64,000 nt of DNA from JAJDZL01 sp965220665 (GCA_965220665.1 CBDCQQ010000005.1:1240001-1304000), one strand, 5' to 3'. Numbered from the stretch's first letter, positions 54,016-62,859 are shown. Made by a program: numbers and translations. The notes: a model not told the origin generated them from the letters alone.

Positions 54016-54753
54016 ATGTGGCTTTGGTTTCATAAGCTGAGCACTGCCAGGCATTTCTATGCGCTGGCAACAAGACTGACACCCTGGTTGGGTTGGCTGT
54101 CTGGGCTAACAATCGCATTAGGGCTTTATCTGGGACTGGTCGTTGCGCCGATCGACTACCAGCAGAAAGATGCCTATCGGATTATGTTTGTGCATGTTCC
54201 ATCCGCATGGATGTCTATGATGATTTACACCATGATGGCAGTCAGCGGCGCGATTGGTCTGATCTGGCGGATTAAGCTGGCACATGTGGCGTGTACTGCT
54301 GCAGCAACGATTGGAGCATCGTTTACGCTCATCACACTGGTAACCGGATCAATCTGGGGCAAACCCATGTGGGGTGCATGGTGGGCCTGGGATGCAAGGC
54401 TGACTTCAGAGTTGATTCTACTATTCCTTTACCTCGGTTTCATTGCGCTTGAGTCCGCAATCCCAGACCGTACTAAAGGGCAAAAGGCCGGTGCAATTTT
54501 GTTGCTGGCAGGTGTGGTCAATATTCCAATAATTCATTACTCGGTTTTGTGGTGGCATACCCTTCATCAGACTGCATCAGTTTCGAAATTCGGCATCCCC
54601 TCGATACATATCAGTATGCTGATACCATTGTTGGTTATGACGGTCGGGTTCATGTTGCTGTTTTTGACGATCCTGGCGCTTCGAATGAGAGCGATGATTC
54701 TGGAAACAGAGTATCAGTCGAAATGGCTTAAACAGCTTGAGGAGTCTGGATGA
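54016..54753 (+). CDS. ccmC: Heme handling membrane protein
   Basis: Six-helix membrane protein that passes heme to CcmE. 245 residues. The tryptophan-rich WWD motif GAWWAWDARLTSELIL is present, with the flanking heme-ligand histidines in MFVHVPSAWMSM and IHYSVLWWHTLHQ. The stop overlaps the ccmD start (GGATGA). Confidence 0.97.
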   Translation: MWLWFHKLSTARHFYALATRLTPWLGWLSGLTIALGLYLGLVVAPIDYQQKDAYRIMFVHVPSAWMSMMIYTMMAVSGAIGLIWRIKLAHVACTAAATIGASFTLITLVTGSIWGKPMWGAWWAWDARLTSELILLFLYLGFIALESAIPDRTKGQKAGAILLLAGVVNIPIIHYSVLWWHTLHQTASVSKFGIPSIHISMLIPLLVMTVGFMLLFLTILALRMRAMILETEYQSKWLKQLEESG

Positions 54754-54908
54754 GTTTTTCAGAATTTATTTCCATGAGTGGTTATGGGGAGTTTGTCTGG
54801 AGTGCCTATGGTTTCGCACTGCTCGTTCTTGTCATTAATGTCGCTGGCGCGGTGCGGCGGTTTAGAAAGTCCCGAAAACTGGATCACTTTGCAGACCAAG
54901 ACGAATAG
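54750..54908 (+). CDS. ccmD: Small heme exporter protein
   Basis: 52 residues starting MSFSEFISMSGYGEFVWSAY, then one membrane helix (GFALLVLVINVAGAVRRFRK) and a charged tail ending DHFADQDE. The YGEFVWSAYG stretch is typical of CcmD, which stabilises the CcmC-CcmE complex. The start overlaps the ccmC stop by 4 bp. It is the last ccm gene here: ccmE does not follow, and the next gene is a nucleoside transporter 250 bp further on. Confidence 0.93.
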   Translation: MSFSEFISMSGYGEFVWSAYGFALLVLVINVAGAVRRFRKSRKLDHFADQDE

Positions 54909-55157
54909 TTTGAAATTTATTGCCAAACTTAACCATCATTTGTACGTGGCAATCACCGCTTAGATGGTGAGTGAATTGAAATTTGCGCAACTGATTGCCT
55001 AGCTACAAGTCGTCATTTCCGACTGCATTGGGATGGTGAAAAAATCCACATGGTTAAATAGATAATTTGACTTTCACTCATCGGAAAACGCTAGACCGTT
55101 CAGTGATTTACCTTCGTAATTGAGAAATGGGAGATAGTTGCAAACTATAAGGCGGAA

Positions 55158-56411
55158 TTGATTTTGACCGAATTTCAGGTAGTTCTGGGTATCGTTGCAA
55201 TCATAGCAACTGGATGGGCGTTAAGTGAAAATAGACGCGTTTTCCCTTGGCGAATCGTTATTTCGGGGCTTAGTGTTCAAATCATATTCGCTGTTGTCCT
55301 GCTTAAATTCCCCGTATCTCAGACAATATTTGTCCCTATAAACCAAGGTATCGGAGCACTGCAACAAGCAGTCGATTCTGGAACATCATTGGTTTTCGGC
55401 TACCTGGGTGGCGCTCCCTTGCCCTTTGAGGAAAGTTTTCCAGGTGCAGCATTTGTTTTCGCATTTCGAGCTCTTCCGTTGGTAATCGTATCAAGCGCAG
55501 TTGCGGCTGTCTTGTACTACTGGCGGGTACTTCCTTGGGTTGTCAGAGGGTTTGGATGGCTTCTTGGAAAAGCGCTTCGTTTAGGAGGGGCTGCGAGTTT
55601 CGCAACTGCAGCCAATGTTTTTTTGGGGAGTGTGGAAGCTCCGCTGCTAATAAGACCGTATCTGGAACGACTGACTCGTGGTGACTTGTTTGTATTGATG
55701 GTTGCCGGTATGTCTACCATAGCCGGGACCGTTTACGTTTTGTATACCACCATTCTGCAATCAATCATTCCCGATGTTGCAGGCCATCTTCTGACAGCTT
55801 CCCTGATTAGCGCTCCAGCTGCAGTGATGTTGGCCCGATTGATTATTCCGGAAGATACGCAGCTCGAATCAGCCGAAGTGTTCAGAGTTCCTCGACTATA
55901 CGAAGGCACAATGGATGCGTTAACTCAGGGTACGATTGCTGGCTTGCGGCTTTTTGCTTACATCATCGGTATGGTGCTTGTTCTGGTTGCTCTTGTAGAG
56001 TTGGTAAACATCATTCTAGGGTCTTTTTTCGACATTGGTGGGCAACCACTCACAATGCAGATGATTCTCGGCTGGATTTTGGCGCCGGTCGCATGGCTAC
56101 TTGGAATTCCCTGGAGTGAGTGCTTTACAGCAGGACAATTGCTCGGAGCAAAGGTTGTGTTAAATGAGCTTATTACCTACATAGAAATGGCATCGATGCC
56201 TCCAGAAACACTAAGTCAGGAAAGTCGTCTGATTCTGACTTATGCAATGTGCGGATTCGCAAATTTTGGCGGTCTAGGTGTGATGCTCGCCGGTTTACTT
56301 TCTCTTGTTCCAGAAAGACGTACTGAGATCATGGGGTTGGCGATGAAATCTCTGGTTGCAGGCAATTTAGCTGCGTACATGACTGCTGCAATGGCTTCGC
56401 TGATGACTTAA
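55158..56411 (+). CDS. CNT-family concentrative nucleoside transporter
   Basis: 417 residues with about 10-11 helices. The family core is visible as GGAASFATAANVFLGSVEAP and LIRPYLERLTRGDLFVLMVA with GMSTIAGTVYVLY, then ECFTAGQLLGAKVVLNELIT and YAMCGFANFGGLGVMLAGL. It imports nucleosides with Na+ or H+. The TTG start at 55158 has AAGGCGG 5 nt upstream; a TTG two codons later is possible. It stands alone and could supply purines to salvage together with the 8-oxoguanine deaminase. Confidence 0.93.
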   Translation: MILTEFQVVLGIVAIIATGWALSENRRVFPWRIVISGLSVQIIFAVVLLKFPVSQTIFVPINQGIGALQQAVDSGTSLVFGYLGGAPLPFEESFPGAAFVFAFRALPLVIVSSAVAAVLYYWRVLPWVVRGFGWLLGKALRLGGAASFATAANVFLGSVEAPLLIRPYLERLTRGDLFVLMVAGMSTIAGTVYVLYTTILQSIIPDVAGHLLTASLISAPAAVMLARLIIPEDTQLESAEVFRVPRLYEGTMDALTQGTIAGLRLFAYIIGMVLVLVALVELVNIILGSFFDIGGQPLTMQMILGWILAPVAWLLGIPWSECFTAGQLLGAKVVLNELITYIEMASMPPETLSQESRLILTYAMCGFANFGGLGVMLAGLLSLVPERRTEIMGLAMKSLVAGNLAAYMTAAMASLMT

Positions 56412-56535
56412 TTGGAAATGCATGGGAAGCAGATTGTCAAGGAACTACACCCGATCCGGAGATGGGGGTAAAGATGTTGAGCAGTGAGCAGCTAGCTGAA
56501 TGACTTGTATCAAACAGCTAGTGTTCGAACAAGTG

Positions 56536-56823
56536 TCAGTGATTGGATTTGAGCGATGCTATCCCTTGCAATAGTTCCTGAGCTTCAATAATTCCTTTCT
56601 TTAACACTAGGGATTCCAGAGCTATAAACCAACTTTCATAGTATGGTGCTTCAGTATTTGCAGCAATTGCTTCTCCAAGGGAATTGCTCCACTCGACCCA
56701 ACTGAACATCCCCTGTTCATGTAACTTCACAGTCAAGGCGAATGCATGCGCCTCCCAAGGCGCTGCAAACACCGGCTCTTTACCGTTGCGATAAAACTTC
56801 GAAATTGAAGTGCTGGTGGACAC
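56536..56823 (-). CDS. Nitrile hydratase accessory protein
   Basis: 95 residues that resemble the N-terminal half of a nitrile hydratase beta subunit (PVFAAPWEAHAFALTVKLHE, then GMFSWVEWSNSLGEAIAANT and YYESWFIALESLVLKKGII). The active-site Arg of the true beta subunit (in WEKRAFA) is His here (WEAHAFA), which is the usual state in activator proteins that load cobalt into the alpha subunit. Last of four genes whose ends overlap by 1-4 bp. Confidence 0.88.
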   Translation of the reverse strand: MSTSTSISKFYRNGKEPVFAAPWEAHAFALTVKLHEQGMFSWVEWSNSLGEAIAANTEAPYYESWFIALESLVLKKGIIEAQELLQGIASLKSNH

Positions 56824-57167
56824 TACTCTTTGACAAGGTAAGATTCAAAGAGATCGACATAGACTGCGCCGCGACGAGTTTCATCAGCCCAAATATCTGC
56901 AGCTTCAAATCGCACGCTATAAAGACGCTGTGCCTGTTTAATCCCAGCGGCATGCAGATCCGGGAAAATGAACATGCCGTGATCCGAAACTATTCGGCCG
57001 CGGTGCCCTTGAACATATTCCGGCAGGCGAATATGGCCAGCATGATTGAACACTTTTGCCGTAACTGAATCGCCGGCAGAAAAATTCGCCTCTCCATCAT
57101 CAGCCAATTTCGCGCTACCGCCTCTTTTCAGAGTTGGCCAGACTTCTTTTGCACTCAGCGCACTCAT
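56823..57167 (-). CDS. Nitrile hydratase beta subunit, C-terminal half as separate protein
   Basis: 114 residues equal to the SH3-like C-terminal domain of nitrile hydratase beta: FSAGDSVTAKVFNHAGHIRL with PEYVQGHRGRIVSDHGMFIF and AQRLYSVRFEAADIW, ending VYVDLFESYLVKE. The Arg of GHIRLPEY fits the second active-site Arg that bonds the oxidised cysteines of the alpha subunit. It starts one base before the end of the N-terminal-half gene, so the two beta halves are made as coupled separate chains, as in thiocyanate hydrolase and toyocamycin nitrile hydratase. Confidence 0.92.
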   Translation of the reverse strand: MSALSAKEVWPTLKRGGSAKLADDGEANFSAGDSVTAKVFNHAGHIRLPEYVQGHRGRIVSDHGMFIFPDLHAAGIKQAQRLYSVRFEAADIWADETRRGAVYVDLFESYLVKE

Positions 57168-57478
57168 CAGGAATCACTTTTGGATATTTCGCGCATCCGT
57201 TCGCGGATTTCCTCTTCAGTCAGAAGTCCCTTCTCCACCAGCAGCTGACTCAATCCGTGAGCCCATTTTTCGTAGTATGTGGAAGCAAGGTATTCCGGAT
57301 CTGGCATTTGTTCCCGGGCATATCGCGCCATATCCAGATTCCACTTGCCTAAAAATCCACAGGCTACTGTAATGGCGAACGCGCGTTTTTCCCATTCGTG
57401 ATGGAAAACCGGCTCGTCTTTCTCTGGTGCGATGGGACCTAGACCGGTCTTACCGCCTAAATCATGTGCACCTTTCAT
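57167..57478 (-). CDS. Nitrile hydratase beta subunit, N-terminal half as separate protein
   Basis: 103 residues beginning MKGAHDLGGKTGLGPIAPEK, the usual N-terminus of nitrile hydratase beta, followed by HHEWEKRAFAITVACGFLGK with the first active-site Arg, and a helical end LLVEKGLLTEEEIRERMREI. It stops where the linker to the C-terminal domain would begin. The stop is a genuine gene end because the next gene starts with its own ATG overlapping it. It overlaps the alpha-subunit gene by 4 bp. Confidence 0.92.
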   Translation of the reverse strand: MKGAHDLGGKTGLGPIAPEKDEPVFHHEWEKRAFAITVACGFLGKWNLDMARYAREQMPDPEYLASTYYEKWAHGLSQLLVEKGLLTEEEIRERMREISKSDS

Positions 57479-58092
57479 TGAATCATTTCTGGAGACAGTG
57501 CGAGTCCTGTCCCAATCATGGAGTCGCGTGTTACCAACTCAGCGAGTTCATTTTCCGACAGGTTTTCAGTGCCTTCTGGACGCATCGGTATCACAAGGTA
57601 CCGTACTTCCGCGGTACTGTCCCAAACACGAATTTCTACATCCTCGCCAAGTTCCACACCAAACTCCGCGAGTACACTCCTTGGTTCAGATACAGCTCTC
57701 GCACGGTAAGGTGCTGACTTGTACCAGACAGGTGGCAACCCAAGTACAGGCCAAGGATAACAAGAGCAGAGCGTGCACACAACCATATTGTGAACGGTTG
57801 GTGTATTTTCGAGGATAACCATGTCTTCGCCCTGACGCCCTTCAAAGCCGAATTCACGAATCGCCTCTGTCGCATTGTCCAGCAGTCGATGAAGATAGTC
57901 TGGATCGCACCACGCCCGGGCAACCACTTGAGCACCATTTTGTGGACCTACCCGATGCTCGTAGATATCGATCAACTCATCCAGCGCGAGTGGATCAACC
58001 AGCCCCTTTTCTATCAGCAGTGATTCTAGGGCCTTAACCTTGAGTTCAACCTCTGAAGGGGGATGAGCATGCTTATGTTTGGAACTCATCAA
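57475..58092 (-). CDS. Cobalt-type nitrile hydratase / thiocyanate hydrolase alpha-like subunit
   Basis: 205 residues. The metal motif is VCTLCSCYPWPVLGLPPVWY with Cys106, Cys109, Ser110 and Cys111; Thr between the first two Cys marks the Co(III) type (Fe-type has Ser). The N-terminal part (ALESLLIEKGLVDPLALDEL) and the C-terminal WDSTAEVRYLVIPMRPEGTE are standard. Family knowledge: hydrates nitriles to amides, or in close relatives splits thiocyanate. First of four overlapping genes. A TauE-type permease gene lies 98 bp upstream on the same strand. No amidase gene follows, which is unusual for a nitrile-degrading operon. Confidence 0.94.
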   Translation of the reverse strand: MMSSKHKHAHPPSEVELKVKALESLLIEKGLVDPLALDELIDIYEHRVGPQNGAQVVARAWCDPDYLHRLLDNATEAIREFGFEGRQGEDMVILENTPTVHNMVVCTLCSCYPWPVLGLPPVWYKSAPYRARAVSEPRSVLAEFGVELGEDVEIRVWDSTAEVRYLVIPMRPEGTENLSENELAELVTRDSMIGTGLALSPEMIQ

Positions 58093-58190
58093 TGACCACC
58101 TGAAAAGTAATTTATGGTAATAACTCTATGATATTCAAATTCGGGCAATTGTGAAGCTGGCAAGAACTGGATTGGTTGATCAGGAATGGT

Positions 58191-58958
58191 TCAGGCAAAA
58201 AACTGGGCAACAATCATTGCACCACAGCCTAGCAGAGCCACTGCAACGGTACGTTGCATGGTAATGGCAGAAATCTTGTGTGCAATACGTGCTCCAATCA
58301 GCACGCCTGAAGACAGCCCGACTGCTACGGGGACGGCTAGTGCCCAATCAATGGTGCCATGAATGACGTGACCTAGCGTTGCGAAAGGCGCAATAGGAAT
58401 CTGAATCGCCATGCTCAATCCGACCGCGACCATGATGGGAAAATCAAGCAATAGAAGAGTCGGAATCAGGAGTAATGGTCCACCCGTACCGCTCAATGAA
58501 GAGCCATACCCGATAGCCAAACCGACCAGTATCAATGCAACATTCGGAACGCGGTGTATGCCGAGGCCGCGATTCTCACTTGATGAGGAAAGGAATGCGC
58601 GCAAACCCGACCCAATCACCAGAGTTGCTATGATTATTTCAAGCACCAGTGACGACGCTGCAAGGACTGTAACGGACCCCAGGTAAGCACCGGGTGCCGC
58701 ACCGATCGAAATAAACAGTGCTTTATCCCATCGAATTGAACCACGCTTTGCGTAGGCATAATTCGCGAAAATCGCATTCACGATAAATCCAGCCATACAG
58801 GCCGGAATGACGATGTGAATGTCAATATTGGCTACGTAAACGAGAAATGGAATAATCAGAATGCCGCCGATTCCGCACGTACCGATCAGCACACCCACCA
58901 GAAAACAAAATCCAGTCGTAACGGAATAAAACAAAACGGGCGTACTGAGGACGTCCAT
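58191..58958 (-). CDS. TauE/SafE-family permease
   Basis: 255 residues with about eight helices. FLVGVLIGTCGIGGILIIPF near the start and GYGSSLSGTGGPLLLIPTLL in the middle are the two repeated TauE motifs. The family exports sulfite, sulfoacetate or other small organic anions. The gene precedes the nitrile hydratase set on the same strand by 98 bp and follows erpA by 52 bp. Transport of the product or substrate of the hydratase is possible but unproven. Confidence 0.88.
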   Translation of the reverse strand: MDVLSTPVLFYSVTTGFCFLVGVLIGTCGIGGILIIPFLVYVANIDIHIVIPACMAGFIVNAIFANYAYAKRGSIRWDKALFISIGAAPGAYLGSVTVLAASSLVLEIIIATLVIGSGLRAFLSSSSENRGLGIHRVPNVALILVGLAIGYGSSLSGTGGPLLLIPTLLLLDFPIMVAVGLSMAIQIPIAPFATLGHVIHGTIDWALAVPVAVGLSSGVLIGARIAHKISAITMQRTVAVALLGCGAMIVAQFFA

Positions 58959-59010
58959 TTGAAACTAATTCAGGAATTTTGCCCCGCTCGGTTGGGGCAG
59001 TGGACAAAGA

Positions 59011-59340
59011 TTAAATGGCGAAAGACGATCCGCAACCACAGGTAGTGGATGCATTCGGGTTTTGCACGAGAAATCGAGCTCCCATCAGATCGTCCAGATA
59101 ATCGACTTTGGCTCCCATAAGGTATTGGATACTGAGTGAATCGACCAGCAGGGTAATTCCATTTTCTTCAATGACGAAATCATCATCCTGCTTTTCCGTT
59201 TCCAATTGAAACCCGTATTGGAATCCGGAACAGCCGCCACCCTCAATATAGACTCGAAGTCCGATGTCATTATCGGACATCAACTGAGATACGCGTTTTG
59301 CTGCGCTCGGTGATATTTCTACAGGTGTGCTGTTTTCCAT
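59011..59340 (-). CDS. erpA: Iron-sulfur cluster insertion protein
   Basis: An A-type carrier of 109 residues: ISPSAAKRVSQLMSDNDIGL, RVYIEGGGCSGFQYGFQLET (Cys37) and the C-terminal pair in STTCGCGSSFAI. The GGGCSGFQYGF form and the length match ErpA more than IscA. It delivers Fe-S clusters to apoproteins in the cytoplasm. It stands alone, outside any isc operon. Confidence 0.94.
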   Translation of the reverse strand: MENSTPVEISPSAAKRVSQLMSDNDIGLRVYIEGGGCSGFQYGFQLETEKQDDDFVIEENGITLLVDSLSIQYLMGAKVDYLDDLMGARFLVQNPNASTTCGCGSSFAI

Positions 59341-59894
59341 GGAATAAGAACACTCAATTCAAATTCAGACGACTTCGATAGTCATTCGCCTGTGGACCTC
59401 AAATTATATTGGTAATTTTCCGTCTGGACTGAATTCCACGAGGTGTCAAAAATAATGTAGATTCTATAGAGCGAAATTTCAACTCTGCTGCCGACTGGAC
59501 ATAAAAATAATGACCAGTTCCAATTTTTAGACGTTGGTCCCTTGGTACGGTCGCTAGGGGTTACCTACCAACACGGTGTGCTTAGATTGCAAATCACAAT
59601 GCTCGGAATTTGTTTCTGCCGGTAATGGTGTTAACTATTTTTAGATTGATTCAACCTATACAGAGATTGAAAAGAATTTCTTGCAAAATGGTTAATTGAA
59701 TATCATATTCTTCAAATCTATGCAATCCCCTGTTGCTTCGAATGCAGGCCGTTAGGGTTTTATGACCTTTCTGCTTTTCATGCAATTGAAACATGTGAAT
59801 ATTCAGTACCCTTAGACCTATGCTCTTCCGATACTGAATTGATACAGATTTGACAAAATTTACTATTTCAATTTTCTTCAGTTTCCGACCTTAA
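59341..59894. other. Divergent intergenic region
   Basis: About 550 bp of AT-rich DNA between erpA (minus) and yadG (plus), with no credible gene. A TTGACA at 59850-59855 could be a -35 box for yadG, but the matching -10 is poor. No hairpin with a T-run and no RNA fold could be recognised. Confidence 0.45.
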
Positions 59895-60863
59895 GTGATT
59901 CAATCAGGCACCTCAAATCAGGCGCTTTCCGTATCCAACCTTAAGAAAACCTACTCAAACGGCAGAATTGCACTGAAGGGAGTTTCCTTTTCAGTTGAAG
60001 AGGGGGATTTCTACGCACTGCTCGGAAGAAACGGAGCTGGTAAATCTACAACTATTGGCATTGCCTGTTCGCTGGTAACCAAGTCATCTGGCAAGGTCCA
60101 CATATTTGGTGTAGATATCGATCAGGACTTTGGTCGCGCCAAGTCAAATATTGGCCTAGTGCCACAGGAAATTAATTTCAACCAATTTGAAACACCATGG
60201 AATATCGTGATCAATCACGCCGGTTACTACGGAGTCCCGCGCTCCAAGGCGCTTCTTCAGGCAGAAAAATACCTGACAACTTTAAATTTGTGGGATTACC
60301 GCAATAACACGGCGCGCAGGCTGTCAGGTGGTATGAAAAGAAAACTGATGATTGCCCGCGCACTGATGCATGAACCCCGATTGCTGATACTGGATGAACC
60401 GACTGCCGGCATTGACTTTGAAACACGGCTGTCGATGTGGGAATTCCTGCAGGATCTGAACCAGAAGGGTGTCACAATCATTCTGACGACGCACTACCTT
60501 CAGGAAGCAGAAAAATTATGCCGAAACGTGGGGATTATTGAACTTGGTGAATTGATTCTGGATATTGACATGAAGTCCTTGTTCAAACAGCTCAACCAGG
60601 AAACTTACGTTCTTGATCTGGTACAGCCGATTGATTCACAGGTGCTGCCGCACGAGTTGAACGACTCCGTTCGATTAGTCGACCCAACGACAGTCGAAGT
60701 GGATATCGCCAGAAACAGTAGCATCAATGCAGTGTTTGAGACACTATCGAAATACGACATCCACGCCATCAGCATTCAAACCAAGTCCAACCGTTTGGAG
60801 ACGCTTTTTATGGAACTATTGAGAAGAGAGGCTATTGAAATGCAGGTGAATCAATCGGAATGA
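59895..60863 (+). CDS. yadG: ABC-2 type exporter ATP-binding protein (YadG-like)
   Basis: 322 residues. Walker A GRNGAGKSTT lies at residues 44-53, with the Q-loop IGLVPQEINFNQFETPWNIV, signature RRLSGGMKRKLMIARALMHE, Walker B LLILDEPTAGIDFETRLSMW and H-loop TTHYLQEAEKLCRN. The C-terminal extension (about 80 residues) fits YadG. The GTG start at 59895 lacks a good ribosome-binding site. The gene overlaps the permease gene by 4 bp, so they form an exporter of unknown cargo. Confidence 0.93.
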   Translation: MIQSGTSNQALSVSNLKKTYSNGRIALKGVSFSVEEGDFYALLGRNGAGKSTTIGIACSLVTKSSGKVHIFGVDIDQDFGRAKSNIGLVPQEINFNQFETPWNIVINHAGYYGVPRSKALLQAEKYLTTLNLWDYRNNTARRLSGGMKRKLMIARALMHEPRLLILDEPTAGIDFETRLSMWEFLQDLNQKGVTIILTTHYLQEAEKLCRNVGIIELGELILDIDMKSLFKQLNQETYVLDLVQPIDSQVLPHELNDSVRLVDPTTVEVDIARNSSINAVFETLSKYDIHAISIQTKSNRLETLFMELLRREAIEMQVNQSE

Positions 60864-61636
60864 ACAGGTCACTACACAGTTCCGTTGCACTTTACACCTT
60901 GTGTCGCAAGGAGATCACGCGTTTCATGAGAATTTGGACGCAGACGCTGATTCCGCCGGTTATCACAACCTGTCTGTATTTTTTGATATTCGGAAATTTG
61001 ATCGGACCTCGAATAGGGCCGATGCAAGGTCACACCTACATTGATTTCATTGTTCCCGGTTTGGTTCTCATGTCTGTCATTACCGGAAGTTACACGAATG
61101 TAGCTTCTTCATTCTTCTCGGCGAAATTTCAGCGGTTTATCGAAGAAATTATGGTTTCACCAGTTCCCAGCTCGGTGATATTGATTGGCTACCTAACCGG
61201 GGGCATTTGTCGAGGAGTGCTGGTGGGAATTGTGGTTCTGCTTGTGGCAACGCTGTTTGCCACGGTCGATATAGTCCACCCGTTTACAACTGCCCTGGTC
61301 GTACTTCTGACATCAGTGGTGTTTGCTTTGGGCGGGATGTTGAATGGAATGTTCGCAAAGAAATTCGACGATGTTTCCATCATTCCCAACTTTGTCCTGA
61401 CCCCGCTGATTTACCTTGGAGGCGTGTTTTACTCGGTGCAGTTGCTGCCGGAATTCTGGCGACTCGCATCTCTGGCAAACCCGATTCTTTACGTAATCAA
61501 TATCGCCCGCTACGGTTTCCTAGGGTCCAGTGATGTCGGGATAGGAGTCTCGTTTACGGTGATCATTGTCGCCGCTGCAATTCTGTTTACCCTCTGCCTG
61601 GTTCTGCTGGAACGAGGCTACGGAATACGCGACTGA
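60860..61636 (+). CDS. yadH: ABC-2 type exporter permease (YadH-like)
   Basis: 258 residues with six helices: LYTLCRKEITRFMRIWTQTL at the N-terminus, QTLIPPVITTCLYFLIFGNL, GSYTNVASSFFSAKFQRFIE and VLTPLIYLGGVFYSVQLLPE, all as in YadH. Works with the overlapping YadG-like ATPase. It is convergent with the tRNA-Gln gene 37 bp away. Confidence 0.94.
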   Translation: MNRSLHSSVALYTLCRKEITRFMRIWTQTLIPPVITTCLYFLIFGNLIGPRIGPMQGHTYIDFIVPGLVLMSVITGSYTNVASSFFSAKFQRFIEEIMVSPVPSSVILIGYLTGGICRGVLVGIVVLLVATLFATVDIVHPFTTALVVLLTSVVFALGGMLNGMFAKKFDDVSIIPNFVLTPLIYLGGVFYSVQLLPEFWRLASLANPILYVINIARYGFLGSSDVGIGVSFTVIIVAAAILFTLCLVLLERGYGIRD

Positions 61637-61672
61637 ATCTGGATTCAGCAGTTAGTTCCAATGGCCAAGGAA

Positions 61673-61746
61673 TGGCTGGGGAACCAGGATTCGAACCTGG
61701 ATTGACGGAGTCAGAGTCCGTTGTCCTGCCGTTAGACGATTCCCCA
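61673..61746 (-). tRNA. tRNA-Gln, anticodon CTG
   Basis: A 74-nt gene on the minus strand with encoded CCA, starting TGGGGAATCGTCTAACGG. The acceptor arm TGGGGAA pairs with TTCCCCA. The anticodon stem ACGGA/TCCGT carries the loop CTCTGAC with anticodon CTG, and the T arm is CCAGGTTCGAATCCTGG. It reads CAG. The isolated site between yadH and rpsI could serve integrating elements, but no att copy is seen. Confidence 0.96.
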
Positions 61747-61794
61747 GTAACTGGAGCCCCTAACGATAAAACAGCAGCGCTATTGTTTTAGCAA

Positions 61795-62193
61795 CTATCG
61801 TTTGGAGTATTGCGGTCTTTTTCTTGCTTTGTGCAGACCGACTTTCTTTCTTTCGACTTCACGGGCGTCGCGGGTCAAAAATCCACCTTTACGTAGCGCA
61901 GGCCGATTAGCTTCATCGTAGTTCACCAGTGCTCGGGCGATGCCAAGTTGAATTGCGCCTGCCTGACCGCTTTGGCCGCCGCCAGATACGTTCACCTTCA
62001 CATCGACCGTATTCATCATGCCAAGATGCTCAAGTGGCTGACGGATAATCATGCGGGAGGTTTCCCGTCCGAAATATTCTTCAATCGGGCGGTTGTTCGC
62101 GACAATACTGCCGCTTCCTTTTGTCAGGTAGACTCGAGCTGTTGAAGACTTTCTTCGACCGGTTCCGTAGTACGTTTCGCTGGATGTTGCCAT
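61795..62193 (-). CDS. rpsI: 30S ribosomal protein S9
   Basis: 132 residues: YYGTGRRKSSTARVYLTKGS, EYFGRETSRMIIRQPLEHLG, NVSGGGQSGQAGAIQLGIAR and the basic C-terminal tail VGLHKARKRPQYSKR that reaches the ribosomal P site. It lies 11 bp after rplM, as in almost all bacteria. Confidence 0.99.
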   Translation of the reverse strand: MATSSETYYGTGRRKSSTARVYLTKGSGSIVANNRPIEEYFGRETSRMIIRQPLEHLGMMNTVDVKVNVSGGGQSGQAGAIQLGIARALVNYDEANRPALRKGGFLTRDAREVERKKVGLHKARKRPQYSKR

Positions 62194-62204
62194 GATTACT
62201 AACT

Positions 62205-62633
62205 CTAGAAATTAAGCGGCTTCGGAGATTGTGCCTGATGTGGCTGATCTGGGCCGGCGTAGACTTTCAGTTTGGACATCATTGCTCGGCCAAGAGGACC
62301 TTTGGGCATCATGCCTTTGACGGCATTTTCAATGATGCGGGTCGGGTGTCTTTTTCGCATCGTGCTGACTGGGACAGTGGTCAAGCCACTAGGTCGACCG
62401 GAGTGTCGGTGATAGACTTTGGCATTATCCTTGTTTCCGGTCAGGATCACTTTCTCGGCATTGACAACCACCACATAGTCCCCTGTGTCAACATGCGGTG
62501 TGTAGATCGGTTTGTGTTTGCCACGCAGACGAATTGCAATTTCAGTTGCCATCCGCCCCAATACCTTGTCCGACGCGTCAATCAGATACCATTCGCGTTT
62601 CACATCGCTGGCTTTTGCTGAAATCGTCTTCAT
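62205..62633 (-). CDS. rplM: 50S ribosomal protein L13
   Basis: 142 residues from the ATG at 62633, which has GAGGAG 5 nt upstream and gives the usual start MKTISAKASDVKREWYLIDA; the frame extends five codons further without support. Other family marks are GDYVVVVNAEKVILTGNKDN, KVYHRHSGRPSG and AVKGMMPKGPLGRAMMSKLK. First gene of the rplM-rpsI operon. Its promoter must lie in the 62634-62800 spacer. Confidence 0.99.
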   Translation of the reverse strand: MKTISAKASDVKREWYLIDASDKVLGRMATEIAIRLRGKHKPIYTPHVDTGDYVVVVNAEKVILTGNKDNAKVYHRHSGRPSGLTTVPVSTMRKRHPTRIIENAVKGMMPKGPLGRAMMSKLKVYAGPDQPHQAQSPKPLNF

Positions 62634-62808
62634 TGCTCCTCTGACCAAGTCTGGCCCTCTATAGATGCGCCTATGTTTGAAAGAGCGGAAATTATATAAA
62701 GTTGTTGCTTAAACTGTTGACAGATTGAAGGTTGAGAAGACAGCATATGTTTATGCAATTTTTTCGGTCCAGACAAAAGAGATTAACTTTTTCCATTTAA
62801 TCTTGTGC

Positions 62809-62836
62809 ATACCAGTGTAATAATATTCACTGGTAT
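62809..62836. promoter_or_regulatory. Perfect inverted repeat in front of the DNA methylase gene
   Basis: ATACCAGTG and CACTGGTAT are perfect 9-bp arms around TAATAATATT, ending 23 bp before the methylase ATG. The A/T spacer could hold a -10 box (TAATAT), so a protein bound to the repeat would block transcription. It fits an operator for a controller protein or for the methylase itself. Confidence 0.55.
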
Positions 62837-62859
62837 CAAGGATATACAGCAGGTTATAA

